Source of the DNA: Betaproteobacteria bacterium GR16-43
GTDB lineage: Bacteria > Pseudomonadota > Gammaproteobacteria > Burkholderiales > Usitatibacteraceae
NCBI GenBank assembly: GCA_001953215.1
Contig: CP019169.1
Coordinates: 682,001-746,000 of the forward strand
DNA length: 64,000 nt
Direction: 5' to 3'
The translations under genes and the position numbers were made by a program. Every line of letters starts with the position of its first letter. The stretch's first letter is position 1. Shown piece after piece: positions 44,308-52,256 of the stretch. A model generated the notes under the pieces. It did no database searches, was not told the DNA's origin, and saw only the letters and a list, made by a program, of their open reading frames with translations.

Positions 44308-44757
44308 CTACTTGGTTGGGTCGGCCAAGCACCAGCCCCCACCCAACATCCGCTCACGGAATTCGGGCTTGAGCTCACTCGGCCCATTCTCTCCCAGCAG
44401 GCCGCACGGGTCGTACCAGTTCGGCGTGCGTACGCTGCCGAGAATTGGAGGAATCTGGCCCGAAAACTCAGGCACACCCGGGCAACGAAAGTGCCAGAGA
44501 GCATAGCGCTCCGGTGTCGCATCGAAACAGAGGAGCTCCTTGATTCCACCGTTGCAATTGGTGGCAACGACCAGGACGTCCCCTGGAAGATCCTCGTTGC
44601 GCGAATTCACGCGCAGAACAACGTCGTGGTGAAACTCGCCCTGCTTCCAGTGCTCGAGCAATGTGTATCCACCGTAGCGTTGCCGCAACGTGCTCAAGAG
44701 ATTCGCAAGCGACATGCGCTCGGTGAGGAAGCGAGGCAACGTGTTCTCAGACGGCAT
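44308..44757 (-). CDS. Uncharacterised protein
   Basis: 149 residues, soluble. Contains LRQRYGGYTLLEHWKQGEFH and several Cys/Trp pairs. Not recognised. ATG 44757 lies inside the 3' end of the small membrane gene (11-base overlap), suggesting coupling. Confidence 0.6.
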   Translation of the reverse strand: MPSENTLPRFLTERMSLANLLSTLRQRYGGYTLLEHWKQGEFHHDVVLRVNSRNEDLPGDVLVVATNCNGGIKELLCFDATPERYALWHFRCPGVPEFSGQIPPILGSVRTPNWYDPCGLLGENGPSELKPEFRERMLGGGWCLADPTK

Positions 44758-44968
44758 CGGCGCGATTCCTCCGCACGGGTCGGACAGGACCGCCAGTCGA
44801 TCGCGGTTCGAGTCCAGAAAACCGATGATCCCCTTCGGTTGCGAAAGCCGCCCATACGATGATGTAGAAGATCACTTCGACGGCCACAAACCACTCTGCG
44901 CCCGTCGCCGCAAAAAAGAAGGTGACGACTACGGCGCAGATCAGAACGAGCGCAAGGACAAAGCGCAT
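44747..44968 (-). CDS. Small membrane protein
   Basis: 73 residues. Two helices (about 4-21 and 26-43) then a basic tail PVRPVRRNRADAV. ATG 44968 has a strong GAGGTGG upstream. Function unknown. Confidence 0.6.
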   Translation of the reverse strand: MRFVLALVLICAVVVTFFFAATGAEWFVAVEVIFYIIVWAAFATEGDHRFSGLEPRSTGGPVRPVRRNRADAV

Positions 44969-44981
44969 GTTTCCACCTCGT

Positions 44982-45404
44982 TCACATCACTACGGAGAAG
45001 TTGAATTTGGCACCGGCAGCTTCAGCCTTCTTCGCGAATTCGATACTCTCGCACAACTCGGAGACGACGTCCTCGTAGTCGTTCTTGACGAGTCCGAATC
45101 GCGGCTTGTCCGCGATGATCACTTTCAGGAGTCCGTTCAGCACTCCAAGTGCATCGGCGGATGCGACCCACACGCCGTCGCGCGCCATCAGTTCGTCGGT
45201 CGACTCCATTCCCTCCGGCAGATCCGCGTCGGTGGTATTGAACTTCACGTCCGTGAAGTCGAGGAGGTTCGTGAATGAGCCGATCTTCGCCGAGCCGGCG
45301 AGCTTGTCGAGTTTTTCGGCGTGCTTGTGAAGGGCCGGTTTGTCCGATTCATCGGAAGTCACCGCGCCATCAACAAGGTAGTTCGCCCAGAGTACGGAGC
45401 TCAA
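44982..45404 (-). CDS. Conserved uncharacterised protein
   Basis: 140 residues, soluble, acidic. VLWANYLVDGAVTSDESDK and YEDVVSELCESIEFAKKAEA are conserved-looking. Resembles no family I can name. It is the last gene before the first decayed attC remnant to the right. Confidence 0.6.
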   Translation of the reverse strand: MSSVLWANYLVDGAVTSDESDKPALHKHAEKLDKLAGSAKIGSFTNLLDFTDVKFNTTDADLPEGMESTDELMARDGVWVASADALGVLNGLLKVIIADKPRFGLVKNDYEDVVSELCESIEFAKKAEAAGAKFNFSVVM

Positions 45405-45419
45405 AATCCCTCCCTGATA

Positions 45420-45441
45420 CCTAAGGACCGAGTCGAGTGGC
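45420..45441 (-). repeat. Decayed attC remnant (R'/L' arm)
   Basis: CCTAAGGACCGAGTCGAGTG matches the arm of the array consensus TCTAACGACCGAGTTGAGCG with few changes, in the same orientation. The other arm is missing. It lies just downstream of gene 45468, as a cassette's site should. Confidence 0.55.
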
Positions 45442-45467
45442 TAGCCACGCCTGACGACCGAGGCGTC

Positions 45468-45767
45468 TCATTCACCCGGGATATACCTGAGGAGACTGCC
45501 TTCGGAGCCAAAGTAGAGGGTGGCATGACCGCCGGGATAGCCCACGGGCTCACCATTTGGGGCGAGGCGCTTCGTGAACTCCACGAAGACGCTCCATTGC
45601 TTCCCCTCGCGCAGGGCCTTGAACTTGCACGGCGTCTCGGTGGTGCATCGAGCCTTGAGGTACTTCTTCGCCGCCTGAATCGCCGAAGCCTGGTCGGTAA
45701 TTGCATCGGCACTCGCCAATGCACTGGATGCAAGCACGCAGGCGAGGATAGCGACGGCGCGGATCAT
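45468..45767 (-). CDS. Small exported protein
   Basis: 99 residues with a signal peptide (MIRAVAILACVLASSALASA). Mature part SAIQAAKKYLKARCTTETPC with two Cys, then GYPGGHATLYFGSEGSLL; looks like a PepSY/NTF2-type small periplasmic fold. Likely an old cassette gene, since a decayed attC lies just after it. Confidence 0.6.
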   Translation of the reverse strand: MIRAVAILACVLASSALASADAITDQASAIQAAKKYLKARCTTETPCKFKALREGKQWSVFVEFTKRLAPNGEPVGYPGGHATLYFGSEGSLLRYIPGE

Positions 45768-45769
45768 GT

Positions 45770-46090
45770 CTACTTCAAGCCAGCGGTCTTGATCATGTAG
45801 ATCACGATCGCAGCAAAAATCGCCATGTGCGCCCAGTCGATGCCGCGAAGCTTGCCCTTGCCCAGAAATCGGTAGCCGTCGCCGTCATCGGAAATGACAC
45901 GGTAGCGCGCAATTGGGAAAAGCGGGATGAATAGCGCAACAAAGTAGTGGGTCGTCATATAGGAGTCGGTCTCATCGTCGTAATCAGACTTGCCGTAGAG
46001 CTTGAACCCGAAGGTGTTGAGCGTTGTGAGTGAAGGCGCCTTGTCGATCGGAGACAGATCGGGGAATAGATTGTTGGATTCCTTAGGCAT
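45770..46090 (-). CDS. Conserved membrane-associated protein
   Basis: 106 residues from ATG 46090 (GGTGAGG upstream). The core TLNTFGFKLYGKSDYDDETD with YFVALFIPLFPIARYRV is a conserved unit often joined to TPR or zinc-ribbon parts in other bacteria; a second hydrophobic helix ends the protein. Function unknown. Confidence 0.65.
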   Translation of the reverse strand: MPKESNNLFPDLSPIDKAPSLTTLNTFGFKLYGKSDYDDETDSYMTTHYFVALFIPLFPIARYRVISDDGDGYRFLGKGKLRGIDWAHMAIFAAIVIYMIKTAGLK

Positions 46091-46370
46091 CACGTACCTC
46101 ACCTAGAACGGAAATGCTTGAACCTAGCACGATGTGACCCAGCTCAAGTGACGCGAACAGCAGCGCCGGGAACTCACTCGCATCCTTTCGCACGGCTTCA
46201 ACACTGGCCACTGCCTCCACGGATTCGCCGTCCGGGCGCGTAATGAGAACGCGATGACGGCTACCAAAAACGAGGGGGATGGGCTCAAGCCCGACAAACG
46301 CCACGGTGCCGAGATCGGCGACGGCGAAAGTGTATGTGACCGTGAGATGCATGTTGCTCGGCTTCGTCAT
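46083..46370 (-). CDS. Small uncharacterised protein
   Basis: 95 residues, beta-rich (MHLTVTYTFAVADLGTVAFV, RVLITRPDGESVEAVASVEA). Its start follows a truncated attC by only 14 bases. Not recognised; an OB-like fold is possible. Confidence 0.55.
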   Translation of the reverse strand: MTKPSNMHLTVTYTFAVADLGTVAFVGLEPIPLVFGSRHRVLITRPDGESVEAVASVEAVRKDASEFPALLFASLELGHIVLGSSISVLGEVRDA

Positions 46371-46383
46371 TTAAAGGCGAGGC

Positions 46384-46397
46384 ACGCGTTGTTAGCC
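46384..46397 (-). repeat. Truncated attC remnant (R'' arm)
   Basis: ACGCGTTGTTAG matches the R'' end of the array attC exactly. The rest of the site has been lost. The TAA of gene 46392 lies inside it, as in intact cassettes. Confidence 0.7.
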
Positions 46398-46805
46398 GGC
46401 ATTTTCCCTCGCCAACCTGGCCGCCCTGTTTACGGCATCACCGATCGGCGGTGTGTCGAGGTGCCCCTCCTCCGCGACGTGACAAAGCACCGGCCCCTCG
46501 GTTGAACCTACACCGAGCTGCGACAAGGCTGGAACCTCGCGCACAAGGCGAACAAGCGCAGATTCGCATGCGCTCGCACGCTCCGAAGGAGATCTCGATG
46601 CTCGGATTGCCACGATGAACATCCCGGGATTGAAGAACCACCATCCGTCAGTGTCGAGGCCGTTCAAGGTGTCCCGGATCAGGAAGGCATCCTCCGGTTG
46701 TACCCCATCTTCGAGGCAGGCGCAGACGATCACACATCGCTCGGAAACGTTCGCCTGAAGCCGCCTGGCGAGCACATCGGGCGATGGTGGGACGGGAAGC
46801 GTCAT
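46392..46805 (-). CDS. Uncharacterised cassette gene
   Basis: 137 residues from ATG 46805, overlapping the oxidase stop by four bases. Segments CVIVCACLEDGVQPEDAFLI and DGWWFFNPGMFIVAIRASRS suggest a small alpha/beta domain. The stop TAA comes from the truncated attC. Not recognised. Confidence 0.6.
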   Translation of the reverse strand: MTLPVPPSPDVLARRLQANVSERCVIVCACLEDGVQPEDAFLIRDTLNGLDTDGWWFFNPGMFIVAIRASRSPSERASACESALVRLVREVPALSQLGVGSTEGPVLCHVAEEGHLDTPPIGDAVNRAARLARENAG

Positions 46806-48067
46806 TGGACGGCACGATCCTGTTGTCGCAGTTTCGAAGCGATGAGGAAGGGCTCGCGTGGTTTCGCGGTACCAGCGACGAGTTCGGCAATGTGACTGCC
46901 AACCGCCGGCCCGTGTTTGAATCCGTGCCCGGAACCGCATCCGACGAGCCAGACGTTCTCGAGGCCCGGGTGCCGATCAATGACGAGGTCGCCGCTCGAA
47001 CTGTTCTCGTATTGACACACCCGCGTTTCACTCAAGGGAGCCTTGGCCAGCGACGGGAATCGTCGAGCCAGGAAAGCGCGCGCCTCTTCTTCTCCGGCCG
47101 CACTCGCACGGCGATCACTCGTACTTGGATCCATTGGCGGTCCATGCGTATCGTTCGCCACCTTGAATCCGCGGCCTTCAAGGCTAGGCAAGCCATAGAA
47201 GGGCAGATCGGCCCAGACAGGAAGGTTGCCGGTGGCGCCGGCGTCCACCGAAAAGAAGAAGACCTCCTGCCGGGTGACAAACAGGCGGTTCGCCATCGCA
47301 TCGGGGCAGATCCGATCCAACCAGGGGCCGCAAGCGAAAACGAACTGTTCCGCATCGATCCGCTCGCCGCTCTTCGTGATCACCGCGGGTAGAGCACCGT
47401 GCTCCCCTTGTTCGGCCTGGATCGGCGTTACCGCGCCTGAAAGAAACGTGACGCCGTTAGCCTTCAGTTCTGAAGCCAGCGACTGGATCGCCCTTCGAGC
47501 CATCAGCGCACCGGCCGCCGGCTCGAGGAAGCCGGCCTCATCACTGCCCACACGCATGACCGGATACCGGCGCCTCAGCTCATCGGCGGCCAGCAAAGTG
47601 AACGGAATGTTCTTCCGGGATAGCACCCGTGCGCTTGCTTGAACCAGCTCGCTTGGCTGCGTATGCACCCACAGCACACCCATCGGATGAAAGATGGGCA
47701 GTCCAGAGCGCGCTGAAAGGGCTTGCCACTCGCCGATGGAGCGCCAAGCCCACTCCGAGTAGATTTCCTTCTCGCCGTAACCGCAGCGAGTCACACGGCT
47801 TTCTCCCCCGGACGACGCGCCACTGTGGGCGGGGCCGACGGCGTCGATGACGGCCACTCGCCGACCCGCCATGTGCAGCTTGTACGCCGTCCAGATTCCG
47901 AAGACTCCGGCGCCGACAACGACCACGTCGTAACTTCTGCGTGGAGCGGCTGCGAACGTCGTACAACCGCTCGCGACGGTAGCGACGGCTAACGCACCGA
48001 GAGATCGCAGCAACTCTCGCCGGCTGCTTCTCCATTGGGCGCTCTGCTGACGTGATCGTTTTTTCAT
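46802..48067 (-). CDS. FAD-dependent amine oxidase, monomeric sarcosine oxidase type
   Basis: 421 residues. Twin-arginine-like signal (SSRRELLRSLGALAVATVA) with a lipobox VASGC, so likely exported or lipid-anchored. Dinucleotide site VVVGAGVFGIWTAYKL, then the covalent-flavin region TRVCQYENSSSGDLVIDRHP, which aligns with the flavin-linked Cys of MSOX/MTOX, and GCGSGHGFKHGPAVG. Oxidises an N-methyl or secondary amine; substrate unknown. Unusually large for a cassette-type locus. Confidence 0.85.
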   Translation of the reverse strand: MKKRSRQQSAQWRSSRRELLRSLGALAVATVASGCTTFAAAPRRSYDVVVVGAGVFGIWTAYKLHMAGRRVAVIDAVGPAHSGASSGGESRVTRCGYGEKEIYSEWAWRSIGEWQALSARSGLPIFHPMGVLWVHTQPSELVQASARVLSRKNIPFTLLAADELRRRYPVMRVGSDEAGFLEPAAGALMARRAIQSLASELKANGVTFLSGAVTPIQAEQGEHGALPAVITKSGERIDAEQFVFACGPWLDRICPDAMANRLFVTRQEVFFFSVDAGATGNLPVWADLPFYGLPSLEGRGFKVANDTHGPPMDPSTSDRRASAAGEEEARAFLARRFPSLAKAPLSETRVCQYENSSSGDLVIDRHPGLENVWLVGCGSGHGFKHGPAVGSHIAELVAGTAKPREPFLIASKLRQQDRAVQ

Positions 48068-48504
48068 TGTCCGCTCACTTGCCGTGGACCTTCACAAACT
48101 CCTCCGCCTCCCGGAGTGTCTTTGGGTAGGCGACCGTAGCGCCATGCCGCTTTCACGCCGTAGATTAGAGGCAGTGTGACGAATACTGCGATTTCCACGC
48201 TCGACATGAACCACGCTGAGATCGCCAGGACAACGCCCAAACCACACAAGACCATCGGCCCCGCCTTTGTTTGGCTGATTCTTGAGAGATATGTGAATGC
48301 GAGTGCGAGACACGCGACTGGAAGTATCGCGTGATACCAGAATAGCCAGCGAAGCGAGCTGTCAATGAACCATGCCGAAAACATTCGACTGTAGTTTGGG
48401 TTGGCTGGATTCCCTACAAAGAAGAGGATGTACCACATAGGCACCATCGCCAAAACGGGAAGTACGTACATGGCGCCGGCAATTCGCTCGGCCGGCCATT
48501 TCAT
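48064..48504 (-). CDS. Four-helix membrane protein
   Basis: 146 residues from ATG 48504; an upstream ATG at 48540 would translate through a decayed attC. Helices at about 9-29, 48-70, 80-95 and 100-120. Contains MYVLPVLAMVPMWYILFFVG. Unknown function. The 128-bp gap upstream (48541-48668) holds no gene. Confidence 0.6.
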   Translation of the reverse strand: MKWPAERIAGAMYVLPVLAMVPMWYILFFVGNPANPNYSRMFSAWFIDSSLRWLFWYHAILPVACLALAFTYLSRISQTKAGPMVLCGLGVVLAISAWFMSSVEIAVFVTLPLIYGVKAAWRYGRLPKDTPGGGGVCEGPRQVSGQ

Positions 48505-48510
48505 GGCGTT

Positions 48511-48528
48511 TCCAACGCGTTGTTGGAC
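48511..48528 (-). repeat. Decayed attC remnant (R'' arm)
   Basis: CCAACGCGTTGTTGGAC differs from the array's CCAACGCGTTGTTAGAC by one base. Only this arm remains, directly before the start of the membrane protein gene. Confidence 0.6.
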
Positions 48529-48668
48529 GTCAATCGCCACCTACCTCCACCATTTGTTGAATAGGGAGTGCCAGAACCGGTCGCCATACCGCATGGCGAG
48601 GAAACCGAAGCGGATTCGCTATGTGGGGGCATCAGGCTCTTGCATTCGGTAGTGAGACGCGCGTACGC

Positions 48669-49055
48669 CTATTGGACCGCAAGGAATCCAGTGTGCGCAC
48701 TGATGCCGCACATGCCGGGTCTCTTGTGCCACCACATGACGTTGACGTACGGCCTTCCCTCCCCCTTCCGGACAGCGAACTCTCCGACAAGACTTTTCCC
48801 AATAGGTCTCGTGCTGATCGTTTCATAGGGCTCGTAAATTGGTATCCCTCCAGGGTGCTGATTGGAGTACGCAAGGATGACTTCCGCCTCGCGGAGATCT
48901 CCCTCCAAGTTCTTGGGCACCCGCACACGATAGTGATTTGCCTTCACCCGTTCGACCTTGATCAAGGCATTGTATTCGGGCCCCGCTCTCGGAACAGTGC
49001 AAGCGAGCGCGACCGGGGAGGCCAGAAGGGCGCAAAAGAAGAAGGCTGCTCTCAC
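48669..49055 (-). CDS. Small exported protein
   Basis: 128 residues from GTG 49055, overlapping the stop of the reductase-like gene (GTGA). Signal peptide MRAAFFFCALLASPVALA, then a compact domain with TVPRAGPEYNALIKVERVKA and WWHKRPGMCGISA. Not recognised. Confidence 0.6.
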   Translation of the reverse strand: MRAAFFFCALLASPVALACTVPRAGPEYNALIKVERVKANHYRVRVPKNLEGDLREAEVILAYSNQHPGGIPIYEPYETISTRPIGKSLVGEFAVRKGEGRPYVNVMWWHKRPGMCGISAHTGFLAVQ

Positions 49056-49615
49056 TTGGGTCGCGCGCGACGGTAGTGCGTGGCGACGGCACCGCTGCGG
49101 AGCGGTTTCGCCGAGACCAACTCGAGCCGTCGCGTGCTGGGCAGCCCGCTCTCGTACAGCTTCGGGCCGTGGCCAGCGATCCTGGGGTGGATGAGCAACT
49201 TGTACTCGTCGATCAGATCCAGCCGGTCCAGCTCGGCCGCGAGCTTGCCGCTACCGAGGAGCACGCCGGCAGGGGTCGCCTCCTTGAGTTTCTGCACGCT
49301 TGCGCGCAAGTCGCTGGCGATGTGGTGACTATTGGTCCAAGGGAAATCCGTTCGCGTCGCCGACACGACGTACTTCGGCTTGGCCTCCAGCTTGGCCGCC
49401 CACTCGCGCATCGCAGGTGGCGCCTCCGCGTCGCCGCGGGCGACCGCCGGCCAGTAGCTCTCCATCATTTCGTACGTGACGCGGCCCCACAGCATCGCAC
49501 CGCCCTCGTCCATGAGGCGGGTGAAGAAGGCGTGTGTCTCGTCGTCGGCGATTCCCTCTTGGTGATCGACGCAGCCGTCGAGGGTGACGTTGATGCTGAA
49601 AGTCAGGAGCCCCAT
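49052..49615 (-). CDS. RibD C-terminal/dihydrofolate reductase-like protein
   Basis: 187 residues. DHFR/RibD-C fold recognised by LLTFSINVTLDGCVDH, MLWGRVTYEMMESYWP, VLLGSGKLAAELDRLDLIDE and KLLIHPRIAGHGPKLYE. These YyaP/YwjB-like proteins reduce unknown pterin or flavin-like substrates; true folate activity is uncertain. Common as integron cassette cargo. Confidence 0.85.
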   Translation of the reverse strand: MGLLTFSINVTLDGCVDHQEGIADDETHAFFTRLMDEGGAMLWGRVTYEMMESYWPAVARGDAEAPPAMREWAAKLEAKPKYVVSATRTDFPWTNSHHIASDLRASVQKLKEATPAGVLLGSGKLAAELDRLDLIDEYKLLIHPRIAGHGPKLYESGLPSTRRLELVSAKPLRSGAVATHYRRARPK

Positions 49616-49634
49616 GGCGTCCTCTGTTCGTGTC

Positions 49635-49733
49635 GCCTAACGACCGAGTTGAGCGGCGGCCGGGCACGGCGCCCATTCGCAATGACACAGTGCGTCACGA
49701 TGGCTCACGGTTCGCTCCAACACGTTGTTAGGC
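49635..49733 (-). repeat. attC 1
   Basis: 99 bp with a 3-bp insertion beside GAGCGGC and CACGTTG in place of CGCGTTG; closes the 49746 cassette. Confidence 0.92.
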
Positions 49734-49745
49734 GTCATTGTCACC

Positions 49746-50102
49746 TTATCGGCGGAGATATTCCTTGTCGCGAATGGTGCGCCAACTTTCGTCCGTCCAG
49801 CCACTGTCACGCCGAAAGAAGAAAATTACGTTGAGCCGCCCTAGCTGAGCCCGAACCTCCGCCGTGAAATCGTGAGCGATGACAACGATTGGCGATGCCG
49901 TACCCGTCTTCTCAAGGGCCTTCGACATTGTTGGAGTGTCAACGATGGAGGAAGACTCGCCCCGCATTCCCGGGAAGGTGATGACAGTGTAGGGGCCACC
50001 GATCAGACGATGAGCGTCAACATACGGCACGAACTCCCGCGGAGCCTTTGAAGCTACTTGAGAGGCGCTCACGTTCCTCGCGATGGTGGACCTCAGCGCC
50101 AT
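49746..50102 (-). CDS. Cassette gene, uncharacterised
   Basis: 118 residues, soluble. Contains APREFVPYVDAHRLIGGPYT and TASPIVVIAHDFTAEVRAQL. Ends 13 bases before attC 1. No family recognised. Confidence 0.6.
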   Translation of the reverse strand: MALRSTIARNVSASQVASKAPREFVPYVDAHRLIGGPYTVITFPGMRGESSSIVDTPTMSKALEKTGTASPIVVIAHDFTAEVRAQLGRLNVIFFFRRDSGWTDESWRTIRDKEYLRR

Positions 50103-50112
50103 GTTCGATGAC

Positions 50113-50208
50113 GCCTAACGACCGAGTTGAGCGGCCGGGCACGAAGCCCATTCGCAATGACACAGTGCGCCACGGTGCTTCACGGTCTGCTCCAACGCGT
50201 TGTTAGGC
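50113..50208 (-). repeat. attC 2
   Basis: 96 bp, GCCTAAC/GTTAGGC ends; supplies the TAA of gene 50203. Confidence 0.95.
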
Positions 50209-50556
50209 ATCACTTGGCCCCTCTTGGCGACCAGCAGCCAAGACTCCCGACGCGCAAGACGCTAAGGCCGCTGCCGCAATCAACGCGGTAAGCAACGTAA
50301 GGGTTACGGCGTTGTCCAGCAGGCGCTCGACGAGCTTGCTGCTTTCTTCGCGATGCCGCAATTGGATGAGCGCCAGCTCGCGCAGGCTCTCAGGGTCCTT
50401 CAAGGTTCGGATTTTCTCCGTGATCTCGGACGTAAGCGGCGCGATAACTGGGCGTGGTGCGTAGAAATGCCACCAGGCGAAGAAGCCGCCTCCGAAGAAG
50501 ACGAAGAGCGCGGCTATGCCGAATGCAGTTGCGGCTACGACCTTCAAACTTCGCAT
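50203..50556 (-). CDS. Cassette gene, two-helix membrane protein
   Basis: 117 residues from ATG 50556, with AGGAG seven bases before it. Helices at about 5-25 and 84-108 flank a charged helical segment. The frame stays open upstream into attC 3. Unknown function. Confidence 0.7.
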   Translation of the reverse strand: MRSLKVVAATAFGIAALFVFFGGGFFAWWHFYAPRPVIAPLTSEITEKIRTLKDPESLRELALIQLRHREESSKLVERLLDNAVTLTLLTALIAAAALASCASGVLAAGRQEGPSDA

Positions 50557-50571
50557 GTCGGCTCCTGTGAT

Positions 50572-50659
50572 GCCTAGCGACCGAGTTGAGCGGCCGGGCA
50601 CGACGCCCGTTCGCTATGACCGCGCGCCACGACGGTTCACGGTCCGCTCGATGTTAGGC
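50572..50659 (-). repeat. attC 3, degenerate
   Basis: 88 bp; R' reads TAGC, and about 8 bp are missing near the R'' end (CGCTCGATGTTAGGC). May be poorly recombinogenic. Confidence 0.85.
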
Positions 50660-50665
50660 AGCATG

Positions 50666-51103
50666 TTACTGAGGAAAGGTGAAATTGATAGGCGCGCCAT
50701 CGGGCAGATCCTTGATTTGCTCGGCGACGTAACCGCAGAACCCAAGCAACTGATCGATCGGCAGCGTGGCTAGGTTTCCTGGTTCATAGGCGCCGCCCAC
50801 TGGAGCCGGAAGCTTGAGGCAGTAGCGCTCGCCATCCTTGAGTGGTCCCAGCTTGTCGTGAGCCGCTTTGACCAGTTTCCGCATTTCCCAGTCTTCCGCG
50901 AACTCCGGATCCTGCAACAACGAGGCGAGCTCGCTGTCGTTGGTTGCGACGACGCGACAGTAAAGGTCTTCGGGGCACAGGCGCCAGTACTGCGCGGCTT
51001 GATCCTTGATTAGGAGGTTGCCAAATGAATTGATCGCCACGACTTCGACGGGATCGATGCCCGTCCAACCCCACGACTCCTTCACCAGTTCGACGACGCT
51101 CAC
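50666..51103 (-). CDS. Cassette gene, T6SS immunity Tdi1-like (DUF1851)
   Basis: 145 residues from GTG 51103. The DUF1851/Tdi1 C-terminal signature is clear: QYWRLCPEDLYCRVVATNDS, DPEFAEDWEMRKLVKAAHDK, GERYCLKLPAPVGGAYEPGN and FCGYVAEQIKDLPDGAPINF. In known systems such proteins protect against a secreted effector. No effector is encoded beside it. Confidence 0.8.
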   Translation of the reverse strand: MSVVELVKESWGWTGIDPVEVVAINSFGNLLIKDQAAQYWRLCPEDLYCRVVATNDSELASLLQDPEFAEDWEMRKLVKAAHDKLGPLKDGERYCLKLPAPVGGAYEPGNLATLPIDQLLGFCGYVAEQIKDLPDGAPINFTFPQ

Positions 51104-51108
51104 ATGCT

Positions 51109-51199
51109 GCCTAACGACCGAGTTGAGCGGACGGACACGACGCCCATTCGCAATGACATAGCGCGTCACGACGGTTCACGGTCCAACGCGTTGTTAGGC
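51109..51199 (-). repeat. attC 4, shortened
   Basis: 91 bp; about five bases of the L'' arm are deleted (GGTCCAACGCG). Closes the 51201 cassette. Confidence 0.88.
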
Positions 51200-51200
51200 G

Positions 51201-51593
51201 TCATTGTTGCGACGGACTTCTCGACGGTTGAGTGAAGGCAAGCCAATGTCCATCAGGGAGCCGCACGTGAAAATCGCGTTGACCCCATGGCTCGTCCATC
51301 GGGGGGTGTACATCGCCCTTGGGAAGTACGAGTAGCTCACCAAGCATCTCCTGATACAAAGGGTCGACGTCACGCACGTCGATACACACGGTGATTCGAA
51401 CCTTTGCACCGAGTTCCGGCAGCTCCCGTCCGGGTTCTTCAAGGATTCGGATCGCCGCGCCCTCCCTCTCCAGATATGCGTAGCCCCTTGCGCGGAACTT
51501 GACCTCAAACCGCAGCACGCGTGTGAACAGATCGACCGCTTGCGCGAGATCCGGGACATGCAAGAAGGGCGTCACCTGCAAGATATCAACCAT
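51201..51593 (-). CDS. Cassette gene, VOC family protein
   Basis: 130 residues from ATG 51593 (GAGG upstream). Single-domain VOC protein: TPFLHVPDLAQAVDLFTRVL, YAYLEREGAAIRILEE, and RDFHVRLPDGHWLAFTQ. Resembles bleomycin-resistance-like proteins, but the ligand is unknown. Confidence 0.85.
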   Translation of the reverse strand: MVDILQVTPFLHVPDLAQAVDLFTRVLRFEVKFRARGYAYLEREGAAIRILEEPGRELPELGAKVRITVCIDVRDVDPLYQEMLGELLVLPKGDVHPPMDEPWGQRDFHVRLPDGHWLAFTQPSRSPSQQ

Positions 51594-51627
51594 TTCGAAC
51601 CTCGCAAACTGCCACCGGCACAATGAC

Positions 51628-51723
51628 GTCTAACGACCGAGCTGAGCGGCCGGGCACGATGCCCATTCGCAATGACACAGTGCACCACGATTTTCCACGG
51701 TCCGCTCCAACGCCTTGTTAGAT
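51628..51723 (-). repeat. attC 5
   Basis: 96 bp, GTCTAAC/GTTAGAT ends; gives the TAA of gene 51718. Confidence 0.95.
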
Positions 51724-52155
51724 GTCAATTGGCCGCTCCATTTCCATGGTGAGGCAATAGTCCTTGAACCCGACGGCCCGCCAGAATGCCGCACCGGAAG
51801 TATTTCCCACGAGGACGTCGATTCGCAACCGAGGCGCCCCGGCCCAGGAATTGCGCCAAAGCCACTCCAGCGCCTGGCGGCCGAAGCCACGGCGTCGAAA
51901 GTCGGAGCGAACGAAAAGCTGCCGCAGATAGACGTGCTCGGGACCGACTCGGTAGAGGGCGTAACCTACCGGCGAGCCAGAGACCTCAAAAATGGCGGCG
52001 CGGTAGTCAGCGCGAAGCCACGCAGCCATGCGCTCGGCCAACTCGTGAACGGTCATCGCGTTCCGGTGGCCTTCGTCCTGGATGAGCTGCGCGTTCAACG
52101 GAGCCAGCAGCACTGCGTCTTCGATACACGCATGACGAAGGTGCAGCGTTTCCAT
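51718..52155 (-). CDS. Cassette gene, GNAT acetyltransferase
   Basis: 145 residues. Acetyl-CoA loop in LFVRSDFRRRGFGRQALEWL (R-x-x-G-x-G/A), with NTSGAAFWRAVGFKDY at the end. Typical GNAT cassette cargo; acceptor unknown. Confidence 0.9.
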   Translation of the reverse strand: METLHLRHACIEDAVLLAPLNAQLIQDEGHRNAMTVHELAERMAAWLRADYRAAIFEVSGSPVGYALYRVGPEHVYLRQLFVRSDFRRRGFGRQALEWLWRNSWAGAPRLRIDVLVGNTSGAAFWRAVGFKDYCLTMEMERPIDI

Positions 52156-52159
52156 TGAC

Positions 52160-52255
52160 AGCTAACGACCGAGTTCAGCGGCCGGGCACGATACCGACTC
52201 GCAATGACACAGCGCGCCACGTTTTTCCGCAGTCCGCTCCAACGCGTTGCTAGAT
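52160..52255 (-). repeat. attC 6
   Basis: 96 bp; R'' mutated to GCTAGAT and R' side reads AGCTAAC. Closes the 52257 cassette. Confidence 0.88.
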
Positions 52256-52256
52256 G

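Noticed and set aside
48541-48668. Small gene upstream of the 48064 membrane protein
   Set aside because: The frames crossing it are antisense to neighbours or lack a start; one attC arm remnant lies only at its left edge.
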